From contig CADDYT010000001.1 in the NCBI GenBank assembly GCA_902810755.1, positions 89,436 to 153,435 of the forward strand: a stretch of DNA of 64,000 bases, written 5' to 3'. This document shows, piece by piece, positions 52,901 to 60,187 of this stretch; the stretch's first letter is position 1; each line of letters begins with the position of its first letter. The DNA comes from Chloroflexota bacterium (GTDB taxonomy: Bacteria; Chloroflexota; Ktedonobacteria; Ktedonobacterales; Ktedonobacteraceae). The notes beneath the pieces are model-generated. The model was not told the origin of the DNA, ran no database searches, and saw nothing but the letters and a program-made list of their open reading frames with translations. The position numbers and the translations under genes were made by a program.

Positions 52901-55644
52901 TCACGCGACTCGGCGGATTCTGTCCAGTATGTCTTGAACTGCCAGGGATAGGATGGCAGGCGGACGAAGTTGCCACCTTGCTCATAGAGCGTCTGCCATG
53001 CGATAGGATAGCCCAGCGTGTACAGCGACCCCAGCGAGCCGAACATAACAGCACGGTCTTCTTCCTTGCGCCGCAGCGATGGTAGTATGGTTCCTACCTG
53101 TTCCTGTTGGGCGAGCAAGTCGGTCATGGAACTGGCCAGCACTGGATGTGGACTCAGTTCAATAAAGGTACTATACCCATCTTGAATCATTTGAGTGAGA
53201 GCCGACGAGAACAACACCGTGGCCCGAGCATTCTGCCACCAGTAGCGGGCATCGGCCCCTCGTCCATCGATGCGGGTACCCGTCACCGTCGAATAGAGCG
53301 GCAACGAGGTACTCTGTGGATACAGATCATCCAACGAGTCCAGGAATTCGTCTCGCAGTGGCTCTACAAATTCACTGTGATAAGGAATCTTGACAGCCAG
53401 GAACCGGTGGAAGACCTGAAACGCCTCGAACTGTTGGGCGATCTCTTCAAGTACAGAGACACTGCCCGAAAATGTTATATCATTGGGGCCGTTGACCGCC
53501 GCAATCGAAGCGCGATGAGCAGAGTTGAGTTCAGCCTTACTCGCTGCCTCAAATGACATGCCTACAGCCAGCATGCGACCACTACCGCTTATGCGCTGTG
53601 ACAAACGACTATGGTGATAGACCAGGCGCACAGCATCCTCAAAGCTCAAAGCTCCTGCCAGGTAGTGGGCGGCGAACTCGCCCGTGCTATGACCAATAAA
53701 GCCATCGGGCTGGATGCCCCAGGAGCGCCAGAGTTCCGCCAGGGCGATTTGCAAAGCGAAATTTGCTGGCTCGGCGACTTCGGCTTCCTGCATCCGCGAA
53801 CTCTCTTCAGGCGCCATGAAGGCTTCCAATAACGACCAGCCAGTATATTGCACGAGTTCGGCATCACAGCGTTCAATGCTTGCCCGAAACACAGGTTCGT
53901 GTTCCAGCAGGTCGCGTCCCATCGCCCACCATTGGGGACCCATGCCTGAACAGACGAAAGCGATTTTTGGCCGATTCTGCAGCGTGCGACCGGTCGAGTT
54001 GCCAGCACGAGGCTCATCAGCGAGGAACGCATCAAGGTGGGCGACTGCCTCTGCTTTCGAATGAGCAACGAGAGCCAGCCGGTGGTCGTGATGAGCGCGC
54101 CGCAGAGAGGCAGAATAGCCGATATCCTGGAGGGGTGCCGGGGAGGGTGCGTCGTCGGCCAGGAAATCCCGATAAGACCTCGCTGCCGCCTGAAGCGCCT
54201 CAGTGCTGCGAGCGGAGAGCGGCAGCAGGTACGGTTGCTCTGCTTCAGCAGTCCGGGGTTCTTTTGCCGGGACGGCTGGAGCTTCCTGGAGTACCACATG
54301 GGCATTCGTGCCACCAAAACCGAACGAGTTTATGCCGGCCAGAGCGGGTCCCCCGGTCATAGGCCATGCTTCCAGGGTAGTGGGAACACGCAATTGCAGT
54401 TCATCAAATCGAATATCGGGATGAGGAGTATGAAAATGCAAATGGGGAGGAATCTGGCGGTGTTTCAAGGCCAATGCCGTTTTCATCAAACCCGCTACAC
54501 CGGCTGCCGCCTCCAGATGCCCGATATTGGTTTTCACAGAACCGATAATACAGCGATCGGTCGAAGGGCGACCGGCAGACAGTACAGTCCCAATGGCACG
54601 CGCTTCGATCGGATCACCAACGGGGGTGCCTGTGCCATGAGCCTCCACGTATTGCACCTGTTCAGGCAAGATTCCTGCCCGTTGATAGGCCAGGCGCATA
54701 GCAGCTTCCTGAGCCATCTGGTTAGGAACCGTGATACCGTTGGTATGCCCGTCCTGGGTTACAGCCGTACCACGAATGAGAGCGTAGATAGGATCGCCAT
54801 CTGCCTGAGCAAGGGATAACGGTTTAATGACCACCACGCCCGCGCCTTCGCCTCGTGCATAGCCATTAGCCGTTGCAGCAAAGGCTTTACAGCACCCATC
54901 TGGCGAGAGAAAGCCGCTTTTCGACTCAGCTACAGTCATGGCAGGCGCGCTCATGGCATTAGCACCCCCTGCAATCGCCAGAGAACACTCGCCATTCCAG
55001 ATGCTCTGACACGCGAGATGCACGGCAACCAGAGAACCGGAACAAGCTGTATCCAGAGAGACGCTTGGCCCATGAAATCCGAATATGTAGGAAATCCGAT
55101 TGGCGAGCATGGTCATCATCATCCCGGTCGCTGAGTGCGCTTGCAGTTCATAGCGGCTCAACGGACCGAAATTCTGTGTAAGCTGGTAATCCAGGGTGAA
55201 GCCACCGATAAAGACACCGGTGTCGCTTCCCACCAATCCTTCAGCAGGTAGCCCGGCATCTTCCAGTGCCTCCCAGCTAACCTGCAACAGGAGCCGCTGC
55301 TGCGGATCAAGCCACATCGCTTCCCTGGGGGCAATACCAAAAAAGTGGGCATCAAATTGATCGATGCGTTCTAAGTAGCCGCCATGAGAAGTATACATTT
55401 TGCCGGGCTTCTGGGGATCGGGATCGTAAAACTTCCGCACATCCCAGCGGTCGTCAGGGATATCTCTGGTCGCATCAATCCCGGAGCTGAGGAGTTCCCA
55501 GAAAGCTTCAGGACTGGTGGCCCCTCCCGGGAAGTGGCAGCCAATGCCAATAATAGCAAGAGGCTCTCGCACCATACCATCTGCACCGATGGTTTGTGAC
55601 TTCCCGACATCGGGGGTTGAAGTAACAGCGTTTTCATCGATCAT
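49969..55644 (-). CDS. single-module iterative-type polyketide synthase, KS-AT-DH-KR-ACP
   Basis: 1,891 residues from MIDENAVTSTPDVGKSQ (AAGGAG upstream). KS about 25-455: Cys201 in DTACSGS, His336 in EAHGTGT, His376 in NIGHLE. AT about 560-865: Ser653 in GHSTGEF, with PYHSEF downstream. DH about 920-1200: His952 in ADHRIQENVLLPG, where Glu replaces the usual Gly of HxxxGxxxxP, and Asp1118 in HPALIDAAF. A structural KR half precedes the active KR (about 1460-1650; GGLGTLG, Ser1614, Tyr1624). ACP about 1760-1830 with Ser1788 in GMDSMM. No ER, methyltransferase or thioesterase. The C-terminus ends in a duplicated acidic helix. The domain order excludes an enediyne PKSE. Confidence 0.93.
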   Translation of the reverse strand: MIDENAVTSTPDVGKSQTIGADGMVREPLAIIGIGCHFPGGATSPEAFWELLSSGIDATRDIPDDRWDVRKFYDPDPQKPGKMYTSHGGYLERIDQFDAHFFGIAPREAMWLDPQQRLLLQVSWEALEDAGLPAEGLVGSDTGVFIGGFTLDYQLTQNFGPLSRYELQAHSATGMMMTMLANRISYIFGFHGPSVSLDTACSGSLVAVHLACQSIWNGECSLAIAGGANAMSAPAMTVAESKSGFLSPDGCCKAFAATANGYARGEGAGVVVIKPLSLAQADGDPIYALIRGTAVTQDGHTNGITVPNQMAQEAAMRLAYQRAGILPEQVQYVEAHGTGTPVGDPIEARAIGTVLSAGRPSTDRCIIGSVKTNIGHLEAAAGVAGLMKTALALKHRQIPPHLHFHTPHPDIRFDELQLRVPTTLEAWPMTGGPALAGINSFGFGGTNAHVVLQEAPAVPAKEPRTAEAEQPYLLPLSARSTEALQAAARSYRDFLADDAPSPAPLQDIGYSASLRRAHHDHRLALVAHSKAEAVAHLDAFLADEPRAGNSTGRTLQNRPKIAFVCSGMGPQWWAMGRDLLEHEPVFRASIERCDAELVQYTGWSLLEAFMAPEESSRMQEAEVAEPANFALQIALAELWRSWGIQPDGFIGHSTGEFAAHYLAGALSFEDAVRLVYHHSRLSQRISGSGRMLAVGMSFEAASKAELNSAHRASIAAVNGPNDITFSGSVSVLEEIAQQFEAFQVFHRFLAVKIPYHSEFVEPLRDEFLDSLDDLYPQSTSLPLYSTVTGTRIDGRGADARYWWQNARATVLFSSALTQMIQDGYSTFIELSPHPVLASSMTDLLAQQEQVGTILPSLRRKEEDRAVMFGSLGSLYTLGYPIAWQTLYEQGGNFVRLPSYPWQFKTYWTESAESREDRLFVPVHPLLGQRIRAAHPTWEREVNSRLLPYLADHRIQENVLLPGAAFGEMALAAAQEIFGEGAYLVEELTFHKALVLTNTADPRLQTVLNAKQATVEIYSYVPTGELHWTLHASAKLRERQPSETPTRLDLSAISSSCTGETSREEFYLQTQEMGFQYGPAFQAIEHVDTGPGIAIGHLQVPASVEADLESYSFHPALIDAAFQVLLMAARPTGGTADGSMSTPYLPVSVDRISISGRPARQMQAYARLVKADDRLVVGNIQVVDLEGNLLAEIEGFRAQSLEASMSFTPERIDRGLYELEWQPQDRSDEAGDTEARITAREGKWLIFSDQDGVGNKLIRHLEQYEESYVTVSYTDSPELIQQGQHYAINPAMPEHFRQLFAALSAANQVSFSNVVHLWSLDSSFTEMSPLAVLEQEQQVGCLSVMYLMQALSQTGWPHLPHVWLVTRRAQAIGIKPGPIAVEQAPIWGLGRVIGHQEFPGMWGGLVDLDTGSVADQAALLFDEICHATDEDQIAFRDGQRYVVRLLPAQHLTPPMPASFRPDGSYLITGGLGTLGLLVARWMVTQGARRLILMGRTQVPARSTWHQLEADHAQRDLIRTIQELETRGATIHLAAVDAADEEQLSSFLTAYEREGWPPIRGVIHTAGVVEDELLLRMTTGTFQRVLRPKVRGGWLLHRLLRNYPLDFFILFASTGSVIASLGQGNYAAANAFLDALAYHRRSQGLPALSIGWGPWSVGMVKQLKLEEFYTRRGIELITPEAGMQILARVMGQRSAQLTAISANWALAREASPLGAMPPMFALLGEQGGDQAQDDANSDGGSLLQQLSEAPAAERHSLLVTHLKELVARVLQLDPSQFSGKESLTSLGMDSMMAIEVKHRIDASLKVDVSVLELLQEVTAVQMATRLLASLQFGEASAVADASSSMADIQQLIQQADSDELESLLAELERTSEEDELESLLAELEQSLEDETAV
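50000..50079 (-). repeat. 32-base direct repeat encoding the duplicated C-terminal helix of the synthase
   Basis: Copies at 50000-50031 and 50048-50079, 31 of 32 bases identical, period 48 bases (16 codons). They encode two runs of DELESLLAELE separated by acidic residues. Confidence 0.85.
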
Positions 55645-55711
55645 GGCATTCTCCTTGTATACATCTGACAAATGATCTTTCCTACCGCATAGCGACAATC
55701 CCTTGTAGCTC

Positions 55712-56584
55712 TCATAGAGGCAGCAAGTTCAGTTGTGCCTCCAGTTCCTGGGAAATCGCGGCGAGCAAGAGATCTTGAGCACTGTGTAGAAAGAAATGAG
55801 AGCCGGGAAGTATGGACAGGCTAGATACTGCACTGCTGTGTATCCGCCAGGCTTCAACATCAGCCACGCTGATCCTGACATCCTCCGACCCCCCAAAGAT
55901 CGAGAATGGACACTCTAGAGGCGCTTCTTCTCTATACTCGTAGGTATCACAGAGTTCAAAGTCCGCACGGAGCGTGGGCAGCAGGGCCTGCATTAACTCC
56001 TCATTCTGGAGAATCCTTTCCGGTATGCCATCAGCACGCAGGATCACTTTGAAGACCTCCAGGGGCAGGTGATAGATTTTGACATTGGGATTGGGAAGCT
56101 GGGGAGCGCGATAGGCTCCAAGGAACAGGTGAAAGGGATGTTTATCATGCGTCCTACGGAGTTGTCGTGCCAGCTCGAAACTGACCAGCGATCCCATACT
56201 GTGACCAAAGAAGGCAAATGGTCTATCCAGGTAAGGATCAACAGCGTCTGCAAGTGTCTGAACCAGGGGAGCCAGGCGGGTATACACTGGTTCCCCAAGG
56301 CGGTACTCATGACCGGGAAGCTGAATACAGCAGACTTCTACTTCCGTCGGCAGGAGATCCGGCCATGACCGGAAAACAGATGCCCCCCCTCCTGCATACG
56401 AGAAACAGAACAGCCGCAGAGGTGCTTGCTCATTCTGCCGGTAGCGTACGATCCACCTGTCGGGCGAAACATCAGGAAGAAGAGGATCGCTCACTGGCTG
56501 ACCAGTCTTTTGTTTCAGCCGTTGCAACAGTATGGCCTGCTTGTCTGGAGGTAGTGCTGCAATGCGTTCGGTAATATCTTTCAT
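55712..56584 (-). CDS. type II thioesterase with a docking-like N-terminus
   Basis: 290 residues from MKDITERIAALPPDKQA, with AGGAGG upstream. Alpha/beta hydrolase: oxyanion region FCFSYAGGGASVF, nucleophile Ser in FFGHSMGSLVSFE, acid in FGGSEDVRIS and His in LPGSHFFLH. Such enzymes clear or release acyl chains from carrier domains; since the synthase lacks its own thioesterase this one may release the product. Residues 1-25 form a helix (ITERIAALPPDKQAILLQRL) that is shared with halogenase-like copy 3. It lies between the halogenases and the synthase. Confidence 0.92.
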   Translation of the reverse strand: MKDITERIAALPPDKQAILLQRLKQKTGQPVSDPLLPDVSPDRWIVRYRQNEQAPLRLFCFSYAGGGASVFRSWPDLLPTEVEVCCIQLPGHEYRLGEPVYTRLAPLVQTLADAVDPYLDRPFAFFGHSMGSLVSFELARQLRRTHDKHPFHLFLGAYRAPQLPNPNVKIYHLPLEVFKVILRADGIPERILQNEELMQALLPTLRADFELCDTYEYREEAPLECPFSIFGGSEDVRISVADVEAWRIHSSAVSSLSILPGSHFFLHSAQDLLLAAISQELEAQLNLLPL

Positions 56585-58332
56585 CTGGCGACCTCCTGCC
56601 TCTTCCAATTCTGTTGTCCCAGCGTGATCCAGCCACTGTTGATTGGGGCCGTTTTTTCCTTCTCATAGTAGGCATCGATCAACTCGGTGAGGAACGAATT
56701 CGTTTGCCAGCGTTGGACCTGGCTCTGCATGGCCTCATCTTCAGGATGCTCTGCATAGGCCGCGATCACTGTACCGACAAGCTGACCTGCCAGTTGCTCA
56801 AGGAAGCTGATATTGTCCGCAAACTGAGCCTCCAGTTCAGCATCAGGTAATCCTGCTGTCATTCCAACATGCAGTTTCGCCATGAAATCGAAATCATAGT
56901 AGCTGATAAAGATATCAGGTGCGTTCGGTTGAGCAATGGCATACCATTCGCGGAAGAACACCTGGATATGTTCGCTCAGCGTTGAGAAACGCAATAAATT
57001 CATGGCAATTGCAGGGCTATTCGCGAAGCTGCGAAATTTGTCGTGGAAGTAGAGCAGACCCGGAACCGCCCAGTAAACAGCCGTATCCCACATAACTTTG
57101 GCGACCATGATCTGAGCATTGCCCATGAGGGAGTATTGCTGTTCATAGGTAGTGAGCCAGGAATCGGCCAGGATGAGGAAGAGCCGGTTATGGATCGCCG
57201 CCTGTTCCTCAATATCCTCGCCCTTGAGATCCCTGACAATCAAGTCGCAGATCAGCCCGTTGCTAATGGCGATCAGATCACTACCGGGGGAATAGAGGGG
57301 ATCTAAAGAGACTCCCGCTTCTCCGGTGAGGCACCAGCGCTCGGCAGAGAAGACCTGCTGGCAACTGTAGGAGTAGTCCTTCATCACCCGAAAGTCCAGC
57401 ACCTGCTCCCGGTGCTGCTCCACGGCCTGGGCGCACTGCGGCTCGTGCTGCTGCAACCAGTTGAGCGCCCGTTCAAAACGGTTCATCTGCTCGAAAGGGT
57501 GCATGCTGGCATCGCTCACAATGCCAATGCTGGTCGAGCCGGAGGCCAGAGGAATGAGCCAGACCCAGTAGCCTGGCCCCATCAGATGGTTGGTACTCAG
57601 GCAGCGCTGCCCCTGCTGGATGCGGGCGTGCCAGGCGCCATCACCAGACCAGTCATCGATATCGATGCTCTGAGCGATGCGGAACCAGACCGCATTGGCA
57701 TGGTGGCCGACCTTCTTTGCCAGCCCAAGCTGCCGTTTCAACAGGGAGGAGCGGCCAGTGGCATCCACCACCCAGCGCGCCTGGATTTCCCGCACCTGCT
57801 CCTGCTGGAGGATGCGCAGGCAATGAAACGCTGCCTGCGGCTGCAAGCTCAGCTGCTGCACCTTGCAGCCATCCAGAAAGACGATCCCCTCTTCTCGGAT
57901 TTGACTGCCCAGTGCATTCTCCAACCGCCCCCGGTCAAGCTGATAGGTACCAACGACCTGAGGTGGAAGAGTAGCATGGCCCAGCTCAACGCGCCGGCTG
58001 ATATCTCGGTTGTCTTGGAAGCTGAAGAACATGCGCAGGCCGAATTTGCGCAAGTGCTGCGTGTTCAGGTGTTCTTCCAGCCCCAGCACATCGCGCAGGT
58101 AGTAGGCCGCAATCTCCACGGTGGACTCGCCTACTTTGTGAGCGGCCTCAGAGACGGGATGGTTGTGTTTCTCGATCACGGCTATGCTGGTGGCAGGGCG
58201 GGCCTTCTTGAGTTGTAAAGCCAGCGTCAGCCCGGCCATTCCCCCTCCCAGGATGACCACATCGTAGCTAGCGGGCGAAGCGTCAGCCGAAGTTTCTTGC
58301 ATGTTCAATGTATAATCTGTTACATCACTCAT
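56581..58332 (-). CDS. flavin-dependent halogenase-like protein, copy 1
   Basis: 583 residues from MSDVTDYTLNMQETSAD. FAD motif VVILGGGMAGLTLAL (GxGxxG), VGES motif in AAHKVGESTVE, and the halogenase signature WxWxIP in GYWVWLIPLASG. The second FAD motif is TGEAGVSLDPLYSPGSDL. A C-terminal helical region of about 200 residues follows. These enzymes use FADH2, O2 and halide to chlorinate or brominate electron-rich or activated carbons, often on a carrier-bound substrate. Its stop overlaps the thioesterase start by four bases (56581-56584). A 959-base stretch appears identical to copy 2. Confidence 0.87.
   Translation of the reverse strand: MSDVTDYTLNMQETSADASPASYDVVILGGGMAGLTLALQLKKARPATSIAVIEKHNHPVSEAAHKVGESTVEIAAYYLRDVLGLEEHLNTQHLRKFGLRMFFSFQDNRDISRRVELGHATLPPQVVGTYQLDRGRLENALGSQIREEGIVFLDGCKVQQLSLQPQAAFHCLRILQQEQVREIQARWVVDATGRSSLLKRQLGLAKKVGHHANAVWFRIAQSIDIDDWSGDGAWHARIQQGQRCLSTNHLMGPGYWVWLIPLASGSTSIGIVSDASMHPFEQMNRFERALNWLQQHEPQCAQAVEQHREQVLDFRVMKDYSYSCQQVFSAERWCLTGEAGVSLDPLYSPGSDLIAISNGLICDLIVRDLKGEDIEEQAAIHNRLFLILADSWLTTYEQQYSLMGNAQIMVAKVMWDTAVYWAVPGLLYFHDKFRSFANSPAIAMNLLRFSTLSEHIQVFFREWYAIAQPNAPDIFISYYDFDFMAKLHVGMTAGLPDAELEAQFADNISFLEQLAGQLVGTVIAAYAEHPEDEAMQSQVQRWQTNSFLTELIDAYYEKEKTAPINSGWITLGQQNWKRQEVAR
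57323..58281 (-). repeat. 959-base block identical with 59126-60084
   Basis: Offset 1,803 bases. All lines compared by eye are identical; the sequences part at codons for LTGEA(G/A) on one side and at the PASYDVV-proximal residues on the other. It encodes the FAD-binding and WxWxIP core of halogenase-like copies 1 and 2. Confidence 0.85.
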
Positions 58333-58380
58333 CGAGGAGCCTTCTTTCTATTCGTCTAACTACTCAGCCACAGGTTTTTT

Positions 58381-60129
58381 TCATCGGGAGACTTCCAACT
58401 GCTCCTGACTCTGCTGTCCCAGCGTGATCCAACCACTGTCAATTGGGTTTACTCTGTCCTCCTGCTGGTAGATCTCAATCATCTCTCCGATGAATGGATC
58501 AGCTTGCCAACTCTGAATCTGGCTACGCACGGCCTCATCATCGGAGCGATTGGTGCAATCCTCGATGACCTTACTGAAGAGCTGGCCAGCAACATGCTCA
58601 AGCAAGCGGGTATTCCTGGCAAACTGGACTTCTAACTCAGCATCAGGCAATCCTGCTGCCATCCCGTTATGGAGATCCAGCAGAAAATCGAGCAGTATAT
58701 AGGGGTTAGCAAACGTATCAGACGCAACCTGTTGATCAATCGTATGCCATTCGCGGAAGAAGGCCTGAACGCGGCTGTGTACGTTCCAGCAACGATATAA
58801 ATTAGCGGCAGCACCGGGACTCTCTGCCAGGCGACGAAGCTTGTCATGGAAGTAGAGCAGGCCAGGGAATGCCCAGTAGATAATAGTATCCCAGACCACT
58901 TTGGCAACCATGACCCTGGCATTGCCCATGAGAGGGTATTGCTGTTCGTAGGCAACGAGCCAGACATCAGCAAAGATGAGGAAAAGTTGGTTATGAGCCG
59001 CCGCTCGCTCTTCGATATTCTCCCCATCCAGTCCCTTGCTGATCAAGTCGCAGATCAGCCCGTTGCTAATGGCGATCAGATCTCCTCCTGAAGAATAAAG
59101 TGGGTCAATAGCAACCGCAGCTTCCCCGGTGAGGCACCAGCGCTCGGCAGAGAAGACCTGCTGGCAACTGTAGGAGTAGTCCTTCATCACCCGAAAGTCC
59201 AGCACCTGCTCCCGGTGCTGCTCCACGGCCTGGGCGCACTGCGGCTCGTGCTGCTGCAACCAGTTGAGCGCCCGTTCAAAACGGTTCATCTGCTCGAAAG
59301 GGTGCATGCTGGCATCGCTCACAATGCCAATGCTGGTCGAGCCGGAGGCCAGAGGAATGAGCCAGACCCAGTAGCCTGGCCCCATCAGATGGTTGGTACT
59401 CAGGCAGCGCTGCCCCTGCTGGATGCGGGCGTGCCAGGCGCCATCACCAGACCAGTCATCGATATCGATGCTCTGAGCGATGCGGAACCAGACCGCATTG
59501 GCATGGTGGCCGACCTTCTTTGCCAGCCCAAGCTGCCGTTTCAACAGGGAGGAGCGGCCAGTGGCATCCACCACCCAGCGCGCCTGGATTTCCCGCACCT
59601 GCTCCTGCTGGAGGATGCGCAGGCAATGAAACGCTGCCTGCGGCTGCAAGCTCAGCTGCTGCACCTTGCAGCCATCCAGAAAGACGATCCCCTCTTCTCG
59701 GATTTGACTGCCCAGTGCATTCTCCAACCGCCCCCGGTCAAGCTGATAGGTACCAACGACCTGAGGTGGAAGAGTAGCATGGCCCAGCTCAACGCGCCGG
59801 CTGATATCTCGGTTGTCTTGGAAGCTGAAGAACATGCGCAGGCCGAATTTGCGCAAGTGCTGCGTGTTCAGGTGTTCTTCCAGCCCCAGCACATCGCGCA
59901 GGTAGTAGGCCGCAATCTCCACGGTGGACTCGCCTACTTTGTGAGCGGCCTCAGAGACGGGATGGTTGTGTTTCTCGATCACGGCTATGCTGGTGGCAGG
60001 GCGGGCCTTCTTGAGTTGTAAAGCCAGCGTCAGCCCGGCCATTCCCCCTCCCAGGATGACCACATCGTAGCTAGCGGGCGAAGCACCGGTGGGGATCTCT
60101 TGTAACGAACGCTCTATTGCATCACTCAT
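58381..60129 (-). CDS. flavin-dependent halogenase-like protein, copy 2
   Basis: 582 residues from MSDAIERSLQEIPTGAS. The N-terminal 335 residues after a short variable leader equal those of copy 1, including GGGMAG, KVGES and WVWLIP. From the second FAD motif on (TGEAAVAIDPLYSSGGDL) it diverges, particularly in the last 230 residues, where substrate-contacting parts may lie. The ribosome-site leader is also shared with copy 1, showing tandem duplication. It is 48 bases from copy 1. Confidence 0.87.
   Translation of the reverse strand: MSDAIERSLQEIPTGASPASYDVVILGGGMAGLTLALQLKKARPATSIAVIEKHNHPVSEAAHKVGESTVEIAAYYLRDVLGLEEHLNTQHLRKFGLRMFFSFQDNRDISRRVELGHATLPPQVVGTYQLDRGRLENALGSQIREEGIVFLDGCKVQQLSLQPQAAFHCLRILQQEQVREIQARWVVDATGRSSLLKRQLGLAKKVGHHANAVWFRIAQSIDIDDWSGDGAWHARIQQGQRCLSTNHLMGPGYWVWLIPLASGSTSIGIVSDASMHPFEQMNRFERALNWLQQHEPQCAQAVEQHREQVLDFRVMKDYSYSCQQVFSAERWCLTGEAAVAIDPLYSSGGDLIAISNGLICDLISKGLDGENIEERAAAHNQLFLIFADVWLVAYEQQYPLMGNARVMVAKVVWDTIIYWAFPGLLYFHDKLRRLAESPGAAANLYRCWNVHSRVQAFFREWHTIDQQVASDTFANPYILLDFLLDLHNGMAAGLPDAELEVQFARNTRLLEHVAGQLFSKVIEDCTNRSDDEAVRSQIQSWQADPFIGEMIEIYQQEDRVNPIDSGWITLGQQSQEQLEVSR
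59126..60084 (-). repeat. 959-base block identical with 57323-58281
   Basis: Partner of the block in halogenase-like copy 1. Identity with no seen mismatch implies very recent duplication or gene conversion. Confidence 0.85.
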
Positions 60130-60187
60130 CGAGGAGCCTTCTTTCTATTCGTCTCTATGCAACCTACAGATGGATATGGAAGGTTTT

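Noticed and set aside
49969..55644. Enediyne PKSE identity suggested by the DUF1702 neighbours
   Set aside because: The synthase has DH and KR before a C-terminal ACP and no PPTase domain, unlike PKSE enzymes.
57412..58218. 268-codon plus-strand frame, repeated identically at 59215-60021
   Set aside because: It is antisense to the halogenase-like genes; its identity in both places reflects the duplicated coding block, and it has no ribosome site or motif.
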